From positions 67,344 through 131,343 of the forward strand of contig CAJUGI010000004.1 in assembly GCA_910586065.1 (NCBI GenBank): a stretch of 64,000 nucleotides of DNA, in the 5' to 3' direction. A program made the position numbers and the translations under genes. Positions within the stretch are counted from its first letter, which is position 1, and every line of letters starts with the position of its first letter. The notes beneath the pieces were generated by a model. It did not search any database, had not been told where the DNA came from, and worked only from the letters and a program-made list of their open reading frames with translations. This document shows positions 41,350 through 49,518 of this stretch, one piece after another. This stretch comes from an uncultured Christensenella sp. (GTDB lineage: Bacteria > Bacillota > Clostridia > Christensenellales > Borkfalkiaceae).

Positions 41350-44332
41350 CTGTTTCCTCCTTCTTTTTGAACACGTAATTGCTGAGCCCAAACATTACTC
41401 CGCAACCTATTGCCGCCGCGCCGATTAAGCAGTTAACCGTGATTATCGCGGGTTTCCACCAAGGAATGAAATCGGTTACTTCGGTATCGACGGTTAAACC
41501 GTTGACGAGGTTCGTGCGTGAAATTGCGTAGAAGAAACGCTTGTTTGCCTGTCTTAAACATTGCATTACGTAGCCGCGGTTGGGATTTGAAGAATTTGCG
41601 AGATAATCTCTTACTTCTCTGCCCTTGTGGGGACCGGCGTTAAACGTGTCGGTGCCAGCGATGAGAGCTTCTACCGCGGAGATATTTTTGTCCGCTTTTA
41701 CGTTATCGGTAATGGTGAAACCCTTCCAGCCCCATTCGCCTCTTACCAAGTCGGTAAGAACGGCCTTGTCGCTGTAAAAATCGCTTTGCATACCGAAACT
41801 TGTGTAAGACATCATGGAAGAAAGCGCTCCGCCTTCAGCCCTGTAAGCGCCTTCAAACGCCTTTAAGGGGTCCTGACGCATTTTCTGTTCGGTCATAAAG
41901 TTGTGCATATCCTGACGGCCCGTTTCCTGGTCGTTGCCCGCAAAGTGCTTTATGGAACCGGTAAGCCCGTACTTTTGCATTCCTTGGGTTTGAGCAATGC
42001 CGCAGTAGTAAGAGAAAATTCCGTCTTCGCTGTAATATTCGAAGTTTCTGCCCGAATAAGGCGTTCTGTGAAGGTTTGCGCCCGGTCCGTAAATTTCGGA
42101 AGTGCCGACGAACGCGCAGTCGCAGGCAATGAACTTGCCCCTTTCCGCCAAAAGCTCTTTATTCCAAGAGGAAGCCGCAACCACTTCGTTTACGTGCTGG
42201 GTTGCCGAACCTTTATTGCCGTAGCGGTAATTGCCCTGCGTTCCCGAAGGTCCGTCGCAGTTGCCGTTTTGGGGTTTACCCACAGAGGTAATGGCAACTT
42301 GTTTAAAATCTTCGCCTATCATGTTGCAGAGCTCTGCAAGAGTCAGCTGGTTTAAGAAAGTTTCCCATTTGGGGTCGTCCCATTCAAGGTCTTTGAGTTC
42401 TACAAACTTGATGGTTACAGGCGCGCCCAGCGTAAAGCTTTCGTAAGAGGGAGCGTTTGAGGGAACTTCCCACGTTTTGTCGTTGAACATATCAATCATA
42501 GCCTGCGTGGCAACTAAGCCCTCGTAAGATTGGGGGAAGGTGTTCCAGTTGTCGCGGGTGAGATATTCTATTTTGTTTTCGCCTTCGTACCAGTAGTTGA
42601 TGTCCACATTGTCAAACAGGTTGCAAACAGGATTGCCCGTTTCGGCGGAGGCCGCGTAGGTTGTGTTGTCGAGTGCGGCAAGCGTTTCTTTATGGGTTTT
42701 TGCAACGTCGCCCGCAACGGGGTTTCCGTGAGCGTCGTACATGCCGGTTGCCTCGCGTGCGGCGAGCACGTTGTTTAACGCGTCGTGGCTGTCGTTGCCG
42801 ATTGCAAAGTAATAGTCGCCTTCGTCGAACACGTAGCAACCTTTTTTAGATGTGTCCGCGCCGTTGACGGCTTCCATATCGTAAGTTGCAAAGACGTAAT
42901 CGCTTGCGGTGAGAACCAACGTATCCTCTTCGCCTGCGGCGAGGGCTTTGGTCTTGCCGAAGTCGACAAGCTGAATTGCGGATTTTTCCGCCATTCCGCT
43001 TTCGTAGGGGAGCTGAACGTAAAGCTCTACAACCGATTTGGATTTGCCGGTGTAATTGGAGCCTGCGGGGACGCCGTCGTTTCTGACTTTTACGGTTGCG
43101 GTTACCGTATGCGCGGTTTTATCCCACTCAACGCTTTCAAGCGTTTGGGTGAAACTTGCGTAAGAGGAGCCGTAGCCGAAGGGGAAAACCATTTCGTCGG
43201 CGTAGTTCCAGCCGCCCTCCGCTTTTGAAAAGGCTCCCTTGCCCTTTACACTGTCGGCGTTGTTTACGCCGAGTATTAAATCCTGATATCTCGTTTCGTA
43301 ATATTTAAAGCCGGAGTAGATGCCTTCCGCTTCTATCAGGTAGCTTCTGTTGAAATTATCGTTGGCGAATTTATACGCACCCGAATTTTGCGCCGCCGCG
43401 CTCGAAAGCGAATCCGCCGCGTAAGTATCGGTAAATCTGCCCGAAGGGTCGGCCTTGCCGACCAAAATGTTTGCAACGCCCGTGAAACCTTTGAGTCCCG
43501 TACCGCCTATCCACAAAGCCGCGTCAACGCCGTATTGTTCATCGAAGAGCCAGCCGAGTTCCATTGCGTTTGAGCTGTTGATTAAAACTATAGTTTTATC
43601 AAACTTGCCCGAAGCCTTAATCATTTTAAGAAGGTCGGCTTCCTGTTTATGTAACCTGAGCGCGGGGAGTCCGTCTTTATCGCTTTTGGATAAGTCGCCG
43701 CCTTCGCCTGCTTCGCGAGCAAACATGACAATCGCCACATCGTTAAAATCGCTTGCATAGCTTGCTTTAAGGGCTTCGGTGTAAAAACTGCTGTCCTCTT
43801 CGCCTATTTCGGTGGGGAAAGCGCCCGTGCTGTCCGCCGTTGCACCCTCTAAAACCCTCTTTGTGGAGCTTGCCGCATAAGCGTTGAAAAGCGTATCGTT
43901 TATAACAAAGTTTTCCGCCTTTAAAGCGTTGTATAAGCTTATGAGACGGTTAGGGTCTCTGCTAGCGCCGCCGGAACGCCCTTTGTAAAGGGGGTCCGCC
44001 ACGGCTCTGCCGAACAAAGTAACTTTTCTTTCGGTTACGGCGAGCGGGAGCGCGTTACCGTCGTTTTTGAGAAGAACGGCGCCCTCCTCCATCGTCTGAA
44101 CGTCGTGCTTGTCGGAGTCCGCAAGCATTTGCTCGAGTCCCGCGTCAGACAATTCGTATCCCGTATCGTAATACATCGTGTCACCGTCTGCTTCTACGGT
44201 GGGAACCTTAATGTTCAAAGCAATATTGACAAGCCCTTCCCAGTCGTACAACAGAAACGTGAGATATATTGCAACTGCCAATATCACCGCAAACACTGCA
44301 GTTAATCCGCGCCAGAGATTAGTTTTTCGCAT
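41339..44332 (-). CDS. Membrane-anchored GH3 glucosidase with swapped domain order
   Basis: The 997-residue protein has a transmembrane helix at each end (about 10-29 and 938-963). Between them the order is GH3 C-domain (about 60-330: MEEGAVLLKNDGNALPL, GGTGLKGFTGVANILVG), Fn3-like domain (about 415-560: YGSSYASFTQ, VRNDGVPAG) and then the TIM barrel (about 640-920: GPGANLHRTPYSGRNFEYYSED, KHFAGNDQE, and the nucleophile Asp in GFTITDN). The usual GH3 order is barrel first; this reversal is known in some ruminal clostridial beta-glucosidases. It likely acts outside the membrane on beta-glucosides or xylosides. Divergent from an AraC regulator gene. Confidence 0.88.
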   Translation of the reverse strand: MRKTNLWRGLTAVFAVILAVAIYLTFLLYDWEGLVNIALNIKVPTVEADGDTMYYDTGYELSDAGLEQMLADSDKHDVQTMEEGAVLLKNDGNALPLAVTERKVTLFGRAVADPLYKGRSGGASRDPNRLISLYNALKAENFVINDTLFNAYAASSTKRVLEGATADSTGAFPTEIGEEDSSFYTEALKASYASDFNDVAIVMFAREAGEGGDLSKSDKDGLPALRLHKQEADLLKMIKASGKFDKTIVLINSSNAMELGWLFDEQYGVDAALWIGGTGLKGFTGVANILVGKADPSGRFTDTYAADSLSSAAAQNSGAYKFANDNFNRSYLIEAEGIYSGFKYYETRYQDLILGVNNADSVKGKGAFSKAEGGWNYADEMVFPFGYGSSYASFTQTLESVEWDKTAHTVTATVKVRNDGVPAGSNYTGKSKSVVELYVQLPYESGMAEKSAIQLVDFGKTKALAAGEEDTLVLTASDYVFATYDMEAVNGADTSKKGCYVFDEGDYYFAIGNDSHDALNNVLAAREATGMYDAHGNPVAGDVAKTHKETLAALDNTTYAASAETGNPVCNLFDNVDINYWYEGENKIEYLTRDNWNTFPQSYEGLVATQAMIDMFNDKTWEVPSNAPSYESFTLGAPVTIKFVELKDLEWDDPKWETFLNQLTLAELCNMIGEDFKQVAITSVGKPQNGNCDGPSGTQGNYRYGNKGSATQHVNEVVAASSWNKELLAERGKFIACDCAFVGTSEIYGPGANLHRTPYSGRNFEYYSEDGIFSYYCGIAQTQGMQKYGLTGSIKHFAGNDQETGRQDMHNFMTEQKMRQDPLKAFEGAYRAEGGALSSMMSYTSFGMQSDFYSDKAVLTDLVRGEWGWKGFTITDNVKADKNISAVEALIAGTDTFNAGPHKGREVRDYLANSSNPNRGYVMQCLRQANKRFFYAISRTNLVNGLTVDTEVTDFIPWWKPAIITVNCLIGAAAIGCGVMFGLSNYVFKKKEETDEN

Positions 44333-44386
44333 TTTTTCCTCCTGACTTAATCCGCTCTCAACCTGAATTTAAGCTAAAAGGCGTTT

Positions 44387-44426
44387 CTCTTTGAGCGTTG
44401 TAACGCTCAAAGAGGGTATACCCTCT
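44387..44426. promoter_or_regulatory. Two overlapping perfect palindromes upstream of GH3 gene
   Basis: A 13-bp arm inverted repeat CTCTTTGAGCGTT / AACGCTCAAAGAG (44387-44414) shares four bases with the 16-bp palindrome AGAGGGTATACCCTCT (44411-44426). They lie in the 5' leader of the GH3 gene. They could be DNA operators or alternative RNA hairpins; no T-run follows. Confidence 0.6.
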
Positions 44427-44459
44427 GCAAAAATTAACGTTTTGAACAAGTTTTGTTAT

Positions 44460-44489
44460 ATTATAACAACAGCGTCATTGCTTTTTCAA
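44460..44489 (-). promoter_or_regulatory. Sigma-A promoter of GH3 operon
   Basis: The minus strand reads TTGAAA (44484-44489), 18 bases, TATAAT (44460-44465). The start site would lie near 44453, upstream of the two palindromes. Confidence 0.65.
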
Positions 44490-44543
44490 GAATTCATTTT
44501 ACCGTTTTTGGAAATATTTTTACTTTTTATATGTTTTTGCCTA

Positions 44544-44572
44544 TTGACACGGCGGAAATACGGTTATAAAAT
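44544..44572 (+). promoter_or_regulatory. Sigma-A promoter of araC-type gene
   Basis: Consensus TTGACA (44544-44549), 17-base spacer, TAAAAT (44567-44572). The gene's GAGGTGAGG ribosome site starts 8 bases later, so the leader is very short. Confidence 0.75.
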
Positions 44573-44592
44573 AAAAAGCGAGGTGAGGAAAA

Positions 44593-45468
44593 ATGAACGC
44601 TAAGCGCGAACAGTGGAGTTATTTGCCGAATGCCAAAGTCTGGGCGGGGAGATTTAAGAATTCGCACAATGCGCCGCACTGGCATTATGACTGCGAGCTG
44701 TTGTTTGTGGAAAACGGCGAGCTTGGCGTTTTTTGCAACGGCAAGTTTTATACAATGCACGCGGGACAGGCGTTTTTTATTAACAGCGAGCAGGTGCATT
44801 ATATGCATGCAAAATCACCCGATACGGTTATTACGATGTTCGTATTCGATTACGGTTTAATTAAATCCTTTGCAAACGGCACCACGCCGGACTGTCCGTT
44901 GCTTTCCGAAAAATATAATTTGCGCGGACTTTACGATGAAATTAAAGAGCAGCTTTCCGCCGGACAAAAGTTTTACGGCGAATATTCATCGTGCCTTATT
45001 ACTATGAAAATGATTGAAATTTTCCGTACGGAACACTTGGTGCCGAAAGAAAAGCGGGTACGTACCGTGGAAAGATTGAAATTGCTTTTAACGGATATCG
45101 ACGAGAAATTCGAGTTTTACGACCTTAAAACCGCGGCGGATTTTATGGGTATGAACCCTGCTTATTTTTCAAGATTATTTCATAAACTGACCGGCATTAA
45201 TTTTTCGCAATACTTAAATTACGTAAGATGCCGTAAAGCCGTGGAGCTTTTAAATTCGGGACAAGATATTTCGATAACGGAAGTTGCGTTTAAATGCGGA
45301 TTTGAAACCATTAGGAATTTTAACCTGATTTTTAAAGCGTTTACTGGATATACTCCGAAATCTTTGCCTAAAGACTTTGTAATGAACAAAAGTTTTACTT
45401 CATTAAACGAAACAAGCCATAATCCGACTTCGGTTGAATGCGAACTGCTTGAATCGACCGACGATTGA
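44593..45468 (+). CDS. AraC-family transcriptional regulator
   Basis: The 291-residue product has an N-terminal cupin-like sensor (about 10-140: APHWHYDCELLFVENGELGVFCNGK, GQAFFINSEQVHYM) and a C-terminal double helix-turn-helix (about 170-265: LKTAADFMGMNPAYFSRLFHKLTG and ISITEVAFKCGFETIRNFNLIFKAFTGYTP). Such proteins usually activate sugar-use genes on binding a sugar. Divergent from the GH3 gene, so that operon is the natural target. GAGGTGAGG precedes the ATG. Confidence 0.93.
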   Translation: MNAKREQWSYLPNAKVWAGRFKNSHNAPHWHYDCELLFVENGELGVFCNGKFYTMHAGQAFFINSEQVHYMHAKSPDTVITMFVFDYGLIKSFANGTTPDCPLLSEKYNLRGLYDEIKEQLSAGQKFYGEYSSCLITMKMIEIFRTEHLVPKEKRVRTVERLKLLLTDIDEKFEFYDLKTAADFMGMNPAYFSRLFHKLTGINFSQYLNYVRCRKAVELLNSGQDISITEVAFKCGFETIRNFNLIFKAFTGYTPKSLPKDFVMNKSFTSLNETSHNPTSVECELLESTDD

Positions 45469-45488
45469 AATTAAATTTTTTATAAAAC

Positions 45489-45520
45489 AAACCGGCCTCC
45501 GGTGTTTCGGAGGCCGGTTT
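45489..45520. terminator. Bidirectional terminator
   Basis: AAACCGGCCTCCG (45489-45501) pairs perfectly with CGGAGGCCGGTTT (45508-45520), loop 6. Between convergent genes. Confidence 0.85.
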
Positions 45521-45535
45521 GTACATTCGTTAAGC

Positions 45536-46507
45536 TCATTTCCGAGAATAAATTTCAATCGCTCTTTCGGTAATCTCGCTTTTGTATCTGTCAATATCGA
45601 TATACCCTTTCCCTTTTTTATCGTACTTCAAATGTATGGTCGGCAACTCGATATTGAGCAATGCGTCAAGGAGCGGGAGCGAATTTTTGAAATCCACAAG
45701 GACCTTACCCGTTGCATATCCGTTGGCTTTTTGGTATTCGTGCAGTTCTATCAGTGCACCTGCATCATTGGGGAGCGCGATATTTTCGACTTCTTCGCCG
45801 TATAAAAAGCGTGCGAAATTGTAAAGTCCCAATACAAAAAACGGGAACTGTTTGGTAAATTTGTTTTCGCCGAATTCATTCGAGCGGCGCTTGCCTTTGC
45901 ATATATTATCCAACTCTACGGAAAACCTGTCGAAATCTTTATCGACCAAACTCAAAAGACAGTTTACAACCGCCTTTCCCTCGATTGTAGTTTTAGACTC
46001 GGAGTAACGCCTGCCGGTATCGACCGCTTCCGCTCGCCACGCTTCCTCGCCGTAGTACAAATACATTACCAGATTTATCAGCCAACCTCTGCCGATTTTA
46101 CTCTGTACGTTTTCCTTTGGAAAAAAACGCTCTATATCGTCGAAACGGTTAGCCGACAGCAACACGGACAACAGGTCCCAATCCGTTGACATCATAGTGA
46201 GCCGTTCCAGCGTAGTAACGGTATACAGCGCGTCGTCAAGATAGCGCATGTCGTCTTCCTGTAACGCAAGCATTGCGCCGAGATACAGAAGATTATAGTC
46301 GACGCCGCCGAGCAGTCTGAGCCACATCTCGATCTGATATTCTTCGGATTTGTTGAAGAAATCGATATTGCGCCCGATTTGTTCGCGTTTAAAGCTATCC
46401 AAATCGAAATAATAATAGTTTTTATCACGTATTTCGTGATAAATCCCGACCAGCTTATCCTTTTCCTCTTTTGTCATAACGTCGCGTTTTTCTCCTTTAT
46501 TACACAT
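45536..46507 (-). CDS. Alpha-helical protein of unknown function
   Basis: The 323-residue (or 313-residue from the ATG at 46477) product is rich in predicted amphipathic helices and aromatic residues, with no signal or membrane segment. Recognisable stretches are YNLLYLGAMLALQEDD, DWDLLSVLLSANRFDDIERFF and FPFFVLGLYNFARFLYGEE. The helical-repeat look and isolated position resemble toxin-immunity proteins such as the Imm49 group, but I cannot confirm this. Neither start has a well-spaced ribosome site. It borders a 250-base gap and the decayed integrative element. In that gap (46508-46761) I see no gene or clear site. Confidence 0.6.
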   Translation of the reverse strand: MCNKGEKRDVMTKEEKDKLVGIYHEIRDKNYYYFDLDSFKREQIGRNIDFFNKSEEYQIEMWLRLLGGVDYNLLYLGAMLALQEDDMRYLDDALYTVTTLERLTMMSTDWDLLSVLLSANRFDDIERFFPKENVQSKIGRGWLINLVMYLYYGEEAWRAEAVDTGRRYSESKTTIEGKAVVNCLLSLVDKDFDRFSVELDNICKGKRRSNEFGENKFTKQFPFFVLGLYNFARFLYGEEVENIALPNDAGALIELHEYQKANGYATGKVLVDFKNSLPLLDALLNIELPTIHLKYDKKGKGYIDIDRYKSEITERAIEIYSRK

Positions 46508-46761
46508 ATAATTTCTGTTTTAAAATACTACCCGTTTTAGATGCTCAAACGACGGCATTTAAAGCCGACAACCGATAAATACAATCGCAAACACGTTATT
46601 TATTAGGTCGGCATTTTTACTTTAAAGACGTTACGCACGAAAAAATTGCCGCAAATTCGAGTCGGGTTTCGCCGAGCGCCTAACGAACTGAGTACCGAAT
46701 TTATTATCCGTTAATTGAATTATAGTATTTATATAAAATAAAATCAAATGAATTAAATAGC

Positions 46762-46947
46762 TTGCGCCACACGAATATTACGTTGCAGATTGCGGCGTGC
46801 GTTCCTCTTACGACGGTTGCGGGCAGAGCAGTTCATTCGCGCGTAAGTACCACGAGCGATATCTATTCCCACTTCATTAAGACGAGCGACGAGGCGGCGG
46901 CTGAGGCTTTGGAAGACATTTTCCTGCCCCGCGCGGCAAAGGGGTAA
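46762..46947 (+). pseudogene. C-terminal remnant of a tyrosine recombinase (integrase)
   Basis: The 61 codons from a TTG read LRHTNITLQIAACVP, then TTVAGRAVHSRVSTTSDIY, then SHFIKTSDEAAAEALEDIF. This matches the last third of phage-type integrases: Arg of LRHT, the His of the GH box (here degenerate AVHS) and the nucleophilic Tyr in DIYSHF. The N-terminal two-thirds are missing; upstream in-frame codons do not continue the family. It is a fossil that marks an integrative element whose other end would be near the tRNA-Arg region at 49287-49560. Confidence 0.8.
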
Positions 46948-46950
46948 TAA

Positions 46951-47583
46951 ATGTATTTACCGCGATTAAGACGGATTGACACCGTGATTAAAGAAATGAA
47001 GCAAGCCGACGGTAATACAGTCGTTTCGCGATTTTTTCTCACAAAGCTATTAAAAGAAGGCAAAATAACTCCGCTTAAATACGGCGATTCTTGGGTGATA
47101 AATATTGACGAGTTATACGGATTTATAAACGGTATGAAATTTGAGGACAAGTCATATATACCGCCCGTTAAACGCAACATACGAAAGAGTGGCGAGATAT
47201 GGCGCACTTTTCAGGCCGAAGACCCCGATACAAAAATTCGCAAATTCAACTTGCGGCTATTCGTTAAAGAACAAGGCATTTGGTATTTCGTCTCTTCGGT
47301 AGGGCATTGGGTAATTGATGCGGACGAGCTTATGTATAAGCTCAACCCGCGAGGGATTAATTGTAAGGTGGATATGCCGCGGTTGCGTTGGCATGACGAC
47401 ACGGTGCGACGTTTCAAATATTTGCATCAAGATATACCCGTAACCATAAACATTGTGGAAAAAGCGTTGCAATCGGAAAGCGTATTCAAAGTCCAAAACG
47501 GACATAGATGGATAATAATGCGGAAGCGCGAGAGAAATGTTCCGAACTGTTTTACGGTTGGCTTGAAGATAATGGTTACATAG
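46951..47583 (+). CDS. Protein of three winged-helix/excisionase-like repeats
   Basis: The 210-residue product consists of about three ~70-residue repeats. Each has a leader with PRLRR or PRLRW and a hydrophobic helix, then an HTH-like block ending in a W(V/I)I motif: VVSRFFLTKLLKEGKIT...SWVINIDEL (about 23-55), FNLRLFVKEQGIWYF...HWVIDADEL (about 90-128) and VTINIVEKALQSESVF...HRWII (about 165-190). Excisionase-like DNA-binding domains look like this. GGGG lies 6 bases before the ATG, 4 bases after the integrase remnant. The last ~20 residues overlap the next gene in another frame and do not fit the repeat, so a frameshift may have separated two parts of one protein. Confidence 0.6.
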   Translation: MYLPRLRRIDTVIKEMKQADGNTVVSRFFLTKLLKEGKITPLKYGDSWVINIDELYGFINGMKFEDKSYIPPVKRNIRKSGEIWRTFQAEDPDTKIRKFNLRLFVKEQGIWYFVSSVGHWVIDADELMYKLNPRGINCKVDMPRLRWHDDTVRRFKYLHQDIPVTINIVEKALQSESVFKVQNGHRWIIMRKRERNVPNCFTVGLKIMVT

Positions 47584-47831
47584 TCGATTCTATTATAAAA
47601 GCCATAGGCGAACCAGACGAAGACGAGCCGATACGGCAATTAAACGAATTGTATCAAAAACAACTTATTTCGAAACCCGTGTATGTCTTTAAGCAAGACA
47701 AAGACGAAAACGGTTATATCGAATGGCGTTGCGATTGTCTTGTGGACGAAAACGGTAGAACTTTTACTAACTATGCGAGTTCAAAAAAGGAAGCGCAAAA
47801 AATGTCCGCTATGATTCGTTACTTGATTTAA
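47508..47831 (+). CDS. Double-stranded RNA binding domain protein
   Basis: The 107-residue product's C-terminal ~65 residues fit the dsRBD pattern: helix 1 IRQLNELYQKQLIS, KPVYVFKQDKDENG, the central strands WRCDCLVDENGRTF, and the RNA-contacting SSKKEAQKMSA helix 2. The domain is known from RNase III; here it is free-standing. The N-terminal ~40 residues are an acidic helical lead. It overlaps the preceding gene by 76 bases, and its N-terminus lines up with the missing end of the third repeat, so it may be the C-terminal part of a split multidomain protein. No good ribosome site precedes its ATG. Confidence 0.65.
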   Translation: MDNNAEAREKCSELFYGWLEDNGYIVDSIIKAIGEPDEDEPIRQLNELYQKQLISKPVYVFKQDKDENGYIEWRCDCLVDENGRTFTNYASSKKEAQKMSAMIRYLI

Positions 47832-47901
47832 TAGGTTTATATGAGTATGATTGAATGAAAATATGGTGGGCAGAATTATACGCTCACCATATTTAAAAAT
47901 A

Positions 47902-49197
47902 TTATATGTTTTTTGGACGCCATACAATTAAATCATACAATGGTTTAAGTAATTTAAAACCTTCTAAGACTACTTCGCATATATCTGATAAAGTCTTTAT
48001 TTTAGGATCATTAGGCGCAAAGCGCATATTTAATGAAGAAAATTTACCTTCGCCGTCATTTTGTTTTAAATAGGATACAAAATCAGTATCCGTATCAAAG
48101 TTAAAATCCGGACAATCTGATATTTGCCATACAAGTCCGTGTCCTTTCATTGATTGAACTTGTTGATTTAGTTTTTCACCTATTTTGTTTATATTTTCTT
48201 TTAGGTATTTTCTGTCCCATGCATCATTCGGCACAGCAAAGAATAATACGATATAAAACCCTGTCGAATAAATGTTATATTGCAAACAAGCATGTTTTGT
48301 AAAGCTTTCATAAGGTTCTTTAACTCCACCGCCAAAACAAACCTCCTCTCTGCGTTTGCCATAGCGCACGCCGAGCCAATCGACGCGATAATTATTATAT
48401 GGGCAAGGTCGATTTAGTGATGTTATATTATTTTTATCCCAGTGAGTAAAAAGATTAAGTTGATTGATTTTATCTTCGACAATTTCATTAATCACCAACA
48501 GTTTATCTTGAAGATGCTTGCGTTGTTCTATTATAGTAGGTGTATTTAAAGTACTGTTTCGAGAAAAACAAGATTCATAGTCAGAAAACTTAAAATAGAA
48601 ATCCGAAAGGTCATAAGTGTACTCAGTAAAAGGATCATCTTTTTTATCAAAACTTCTAAGTTGTGTATATATTTGTGCTTTAACTTTTTTTAGTTCGCTT
48701 AATTTGATTTCTTGGCTCTTATAGAATTCTATATATGTTGTTGTTAGTTCATCAGTTTGACTATGGCAATAAGAAATAAAGTTTTCAATTTGTATAATTT
48801 CATCGTTTGTAGGGTGGCTAATGCTATTAAATTCAATGTTCCTTCCAAAACCGCCGCCCGTAAGATTTGATGAGCCAAAAATCAATAAATTATCTGTATT
48901 GCTTTGAATGTAATATAATTTTGGGTGAAAAAGCCTATTGCCCCTTGCAATTCGCACTTTAGCTACTTTATTTAGAGCGACTAAAATATCTGATGGATGA
49001 TCATCGGAAAATTCTGCAGATAAGCAAACGGTTACATTTTCTCTTTTGACAGAATATTTGTCAATGAGCCTTTGGAGAATGTCGACACCATCGCTTGATA
49101 AAAATGCAGTAGAAACAAATATTGTTTTAACATTATCGATTAATTGAAGTTGCTTTTCTAATTTAAAACCAGAATTATTTTCATCCCAATAAAACAT
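47902..49197 (-). CDS. Phospholipase-D-like (HKD) nuclease family protein
   Basis: The 431-residue protein has an N-terminal PLD domain: VSTAFLSSDGVDILQRLI, then the HKD-type motif HPKLYYIQSNTDNLLIFGSSNLTGGG (His and Lys about residue 92-94, Asn/Ser about 107-112). The remainder (about 170-431) is an unrecognised domain with NYRVDWLGVRYGKRREEVCFGG and a helical end. A single HKD copy means it would act as a dimer, as in NgoFVII/BfiI-type restriction nucleases. It is markedly AT-rich compared with its neighbours and lies beside a tRNA in a decayed element, so a phage-defence role is plausible but unproven. Confidence 0.7.
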   Translation of the reverse strand: MFYWDENNSGFKLEKQLQLIDNVKTIFVSTAFLSSDGVDILQRLIDKYSVKRENVTVCLSAEFSDDHPSDILVALNKVAKVRIARGNRLFHPKLYYIQSNTDNLLIFGSSNLTGGGFGRNIEFNSISHPTNDEIIQIENFISYCHSQTDELTTTYIEFYKSQEIKLSELKKVKAQIYTQLRSFDKKDDPFTEYTYDLSDFYFKFSDYESCFSRNSTLNTPTIIEQRKHLQDKLLVINEIVEDKINQLNLFTHWDKNNITSLNRPCPYNNYRVDWLGVRYGKRREEVCFGGGVKEPYESFTKHACLQYNIYSTGFYIVLFFAVPNDAWDRKYLKENINKIGEKLNQQVQSMKGHGLVWQISDCPDFNFDTDTDFVSYLKQNDGEGKFSSLNMRFAPNDPKIKTLSDICEVVLEGFKLLKPLYDLIVWRPKNI

Positions 49198-49286
49198 TTT
49201 ATATAACTCCTGAGAAAAATTTATTTAAGTATGTATAGTACAAAGTCGATATTTCTTTTATTGAGGAAATATCGACTTTATAAATT

Positions 49287-49362
49287 TGGTGCACCCGGCG
49301 AGGCTCGAACTCACAACGTCGGCGTCGGAAGCCGAAATTTTATCCAGTTAGACTACGGATGC
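49287..49362 (-). tRNA. tRNA-Arg(CCG) with a weak D arm, CCA encoded
   Basis: The minus strand folds as acceptor GCATCCG/CGGGTGC plus ACCA, anticodon stem TCGGC/GCCGA with loop TTCCGAC (anticodon CCG), and T arm GTGAG-TTCGAGC-CTCGC. The D stem GTCT/AAAT has a C-A mismatch and one G-U, where a normal gene has GCTC/GAGC. It may be functional or degenerate. It lies 89 bases from the PLD gene start. Confidence 0.7.
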
Positions 49363-49408
49363 ATATTGTATTAAGTTTTGGTCTACAACGCCACCGATTG
49401 ATACGGCA

Positions 49409-49432
49409 GGGTGTAGATTTGGGTGTAGATTT
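49409..49432. repeat. Two tandem 12-bp direct repeats
   Basis: GGGTGTAGATTT occurs twice head to tail (49409-49420 and 49421-49432), between the tRNA-Arg and the tRNA-Arg 5' half. Short direct repeats beside an attachment core are typical of integrase arm-type binding sites, which fits the integrase remnant 2.5 kb away. Confidence 0.6.
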
Positions 49433-49518
49433 TTTTGCGGTTGTGTGCTTTTGCCGAAAATCAAAGCAAAAACCACAATATATTGAGGATTTTTCGCAAA
49501 ACGACCGTACCGAACTTT

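Noticed and set aside
46640..46700. A TTCGAGTC stretch in the gap before the integrase remnant, resembling a tRNA T arm
   Set aside because: The flanking bases do not pair as a T stem and no acceptor or anticodon arm is present, so it was not called an attachment copy.
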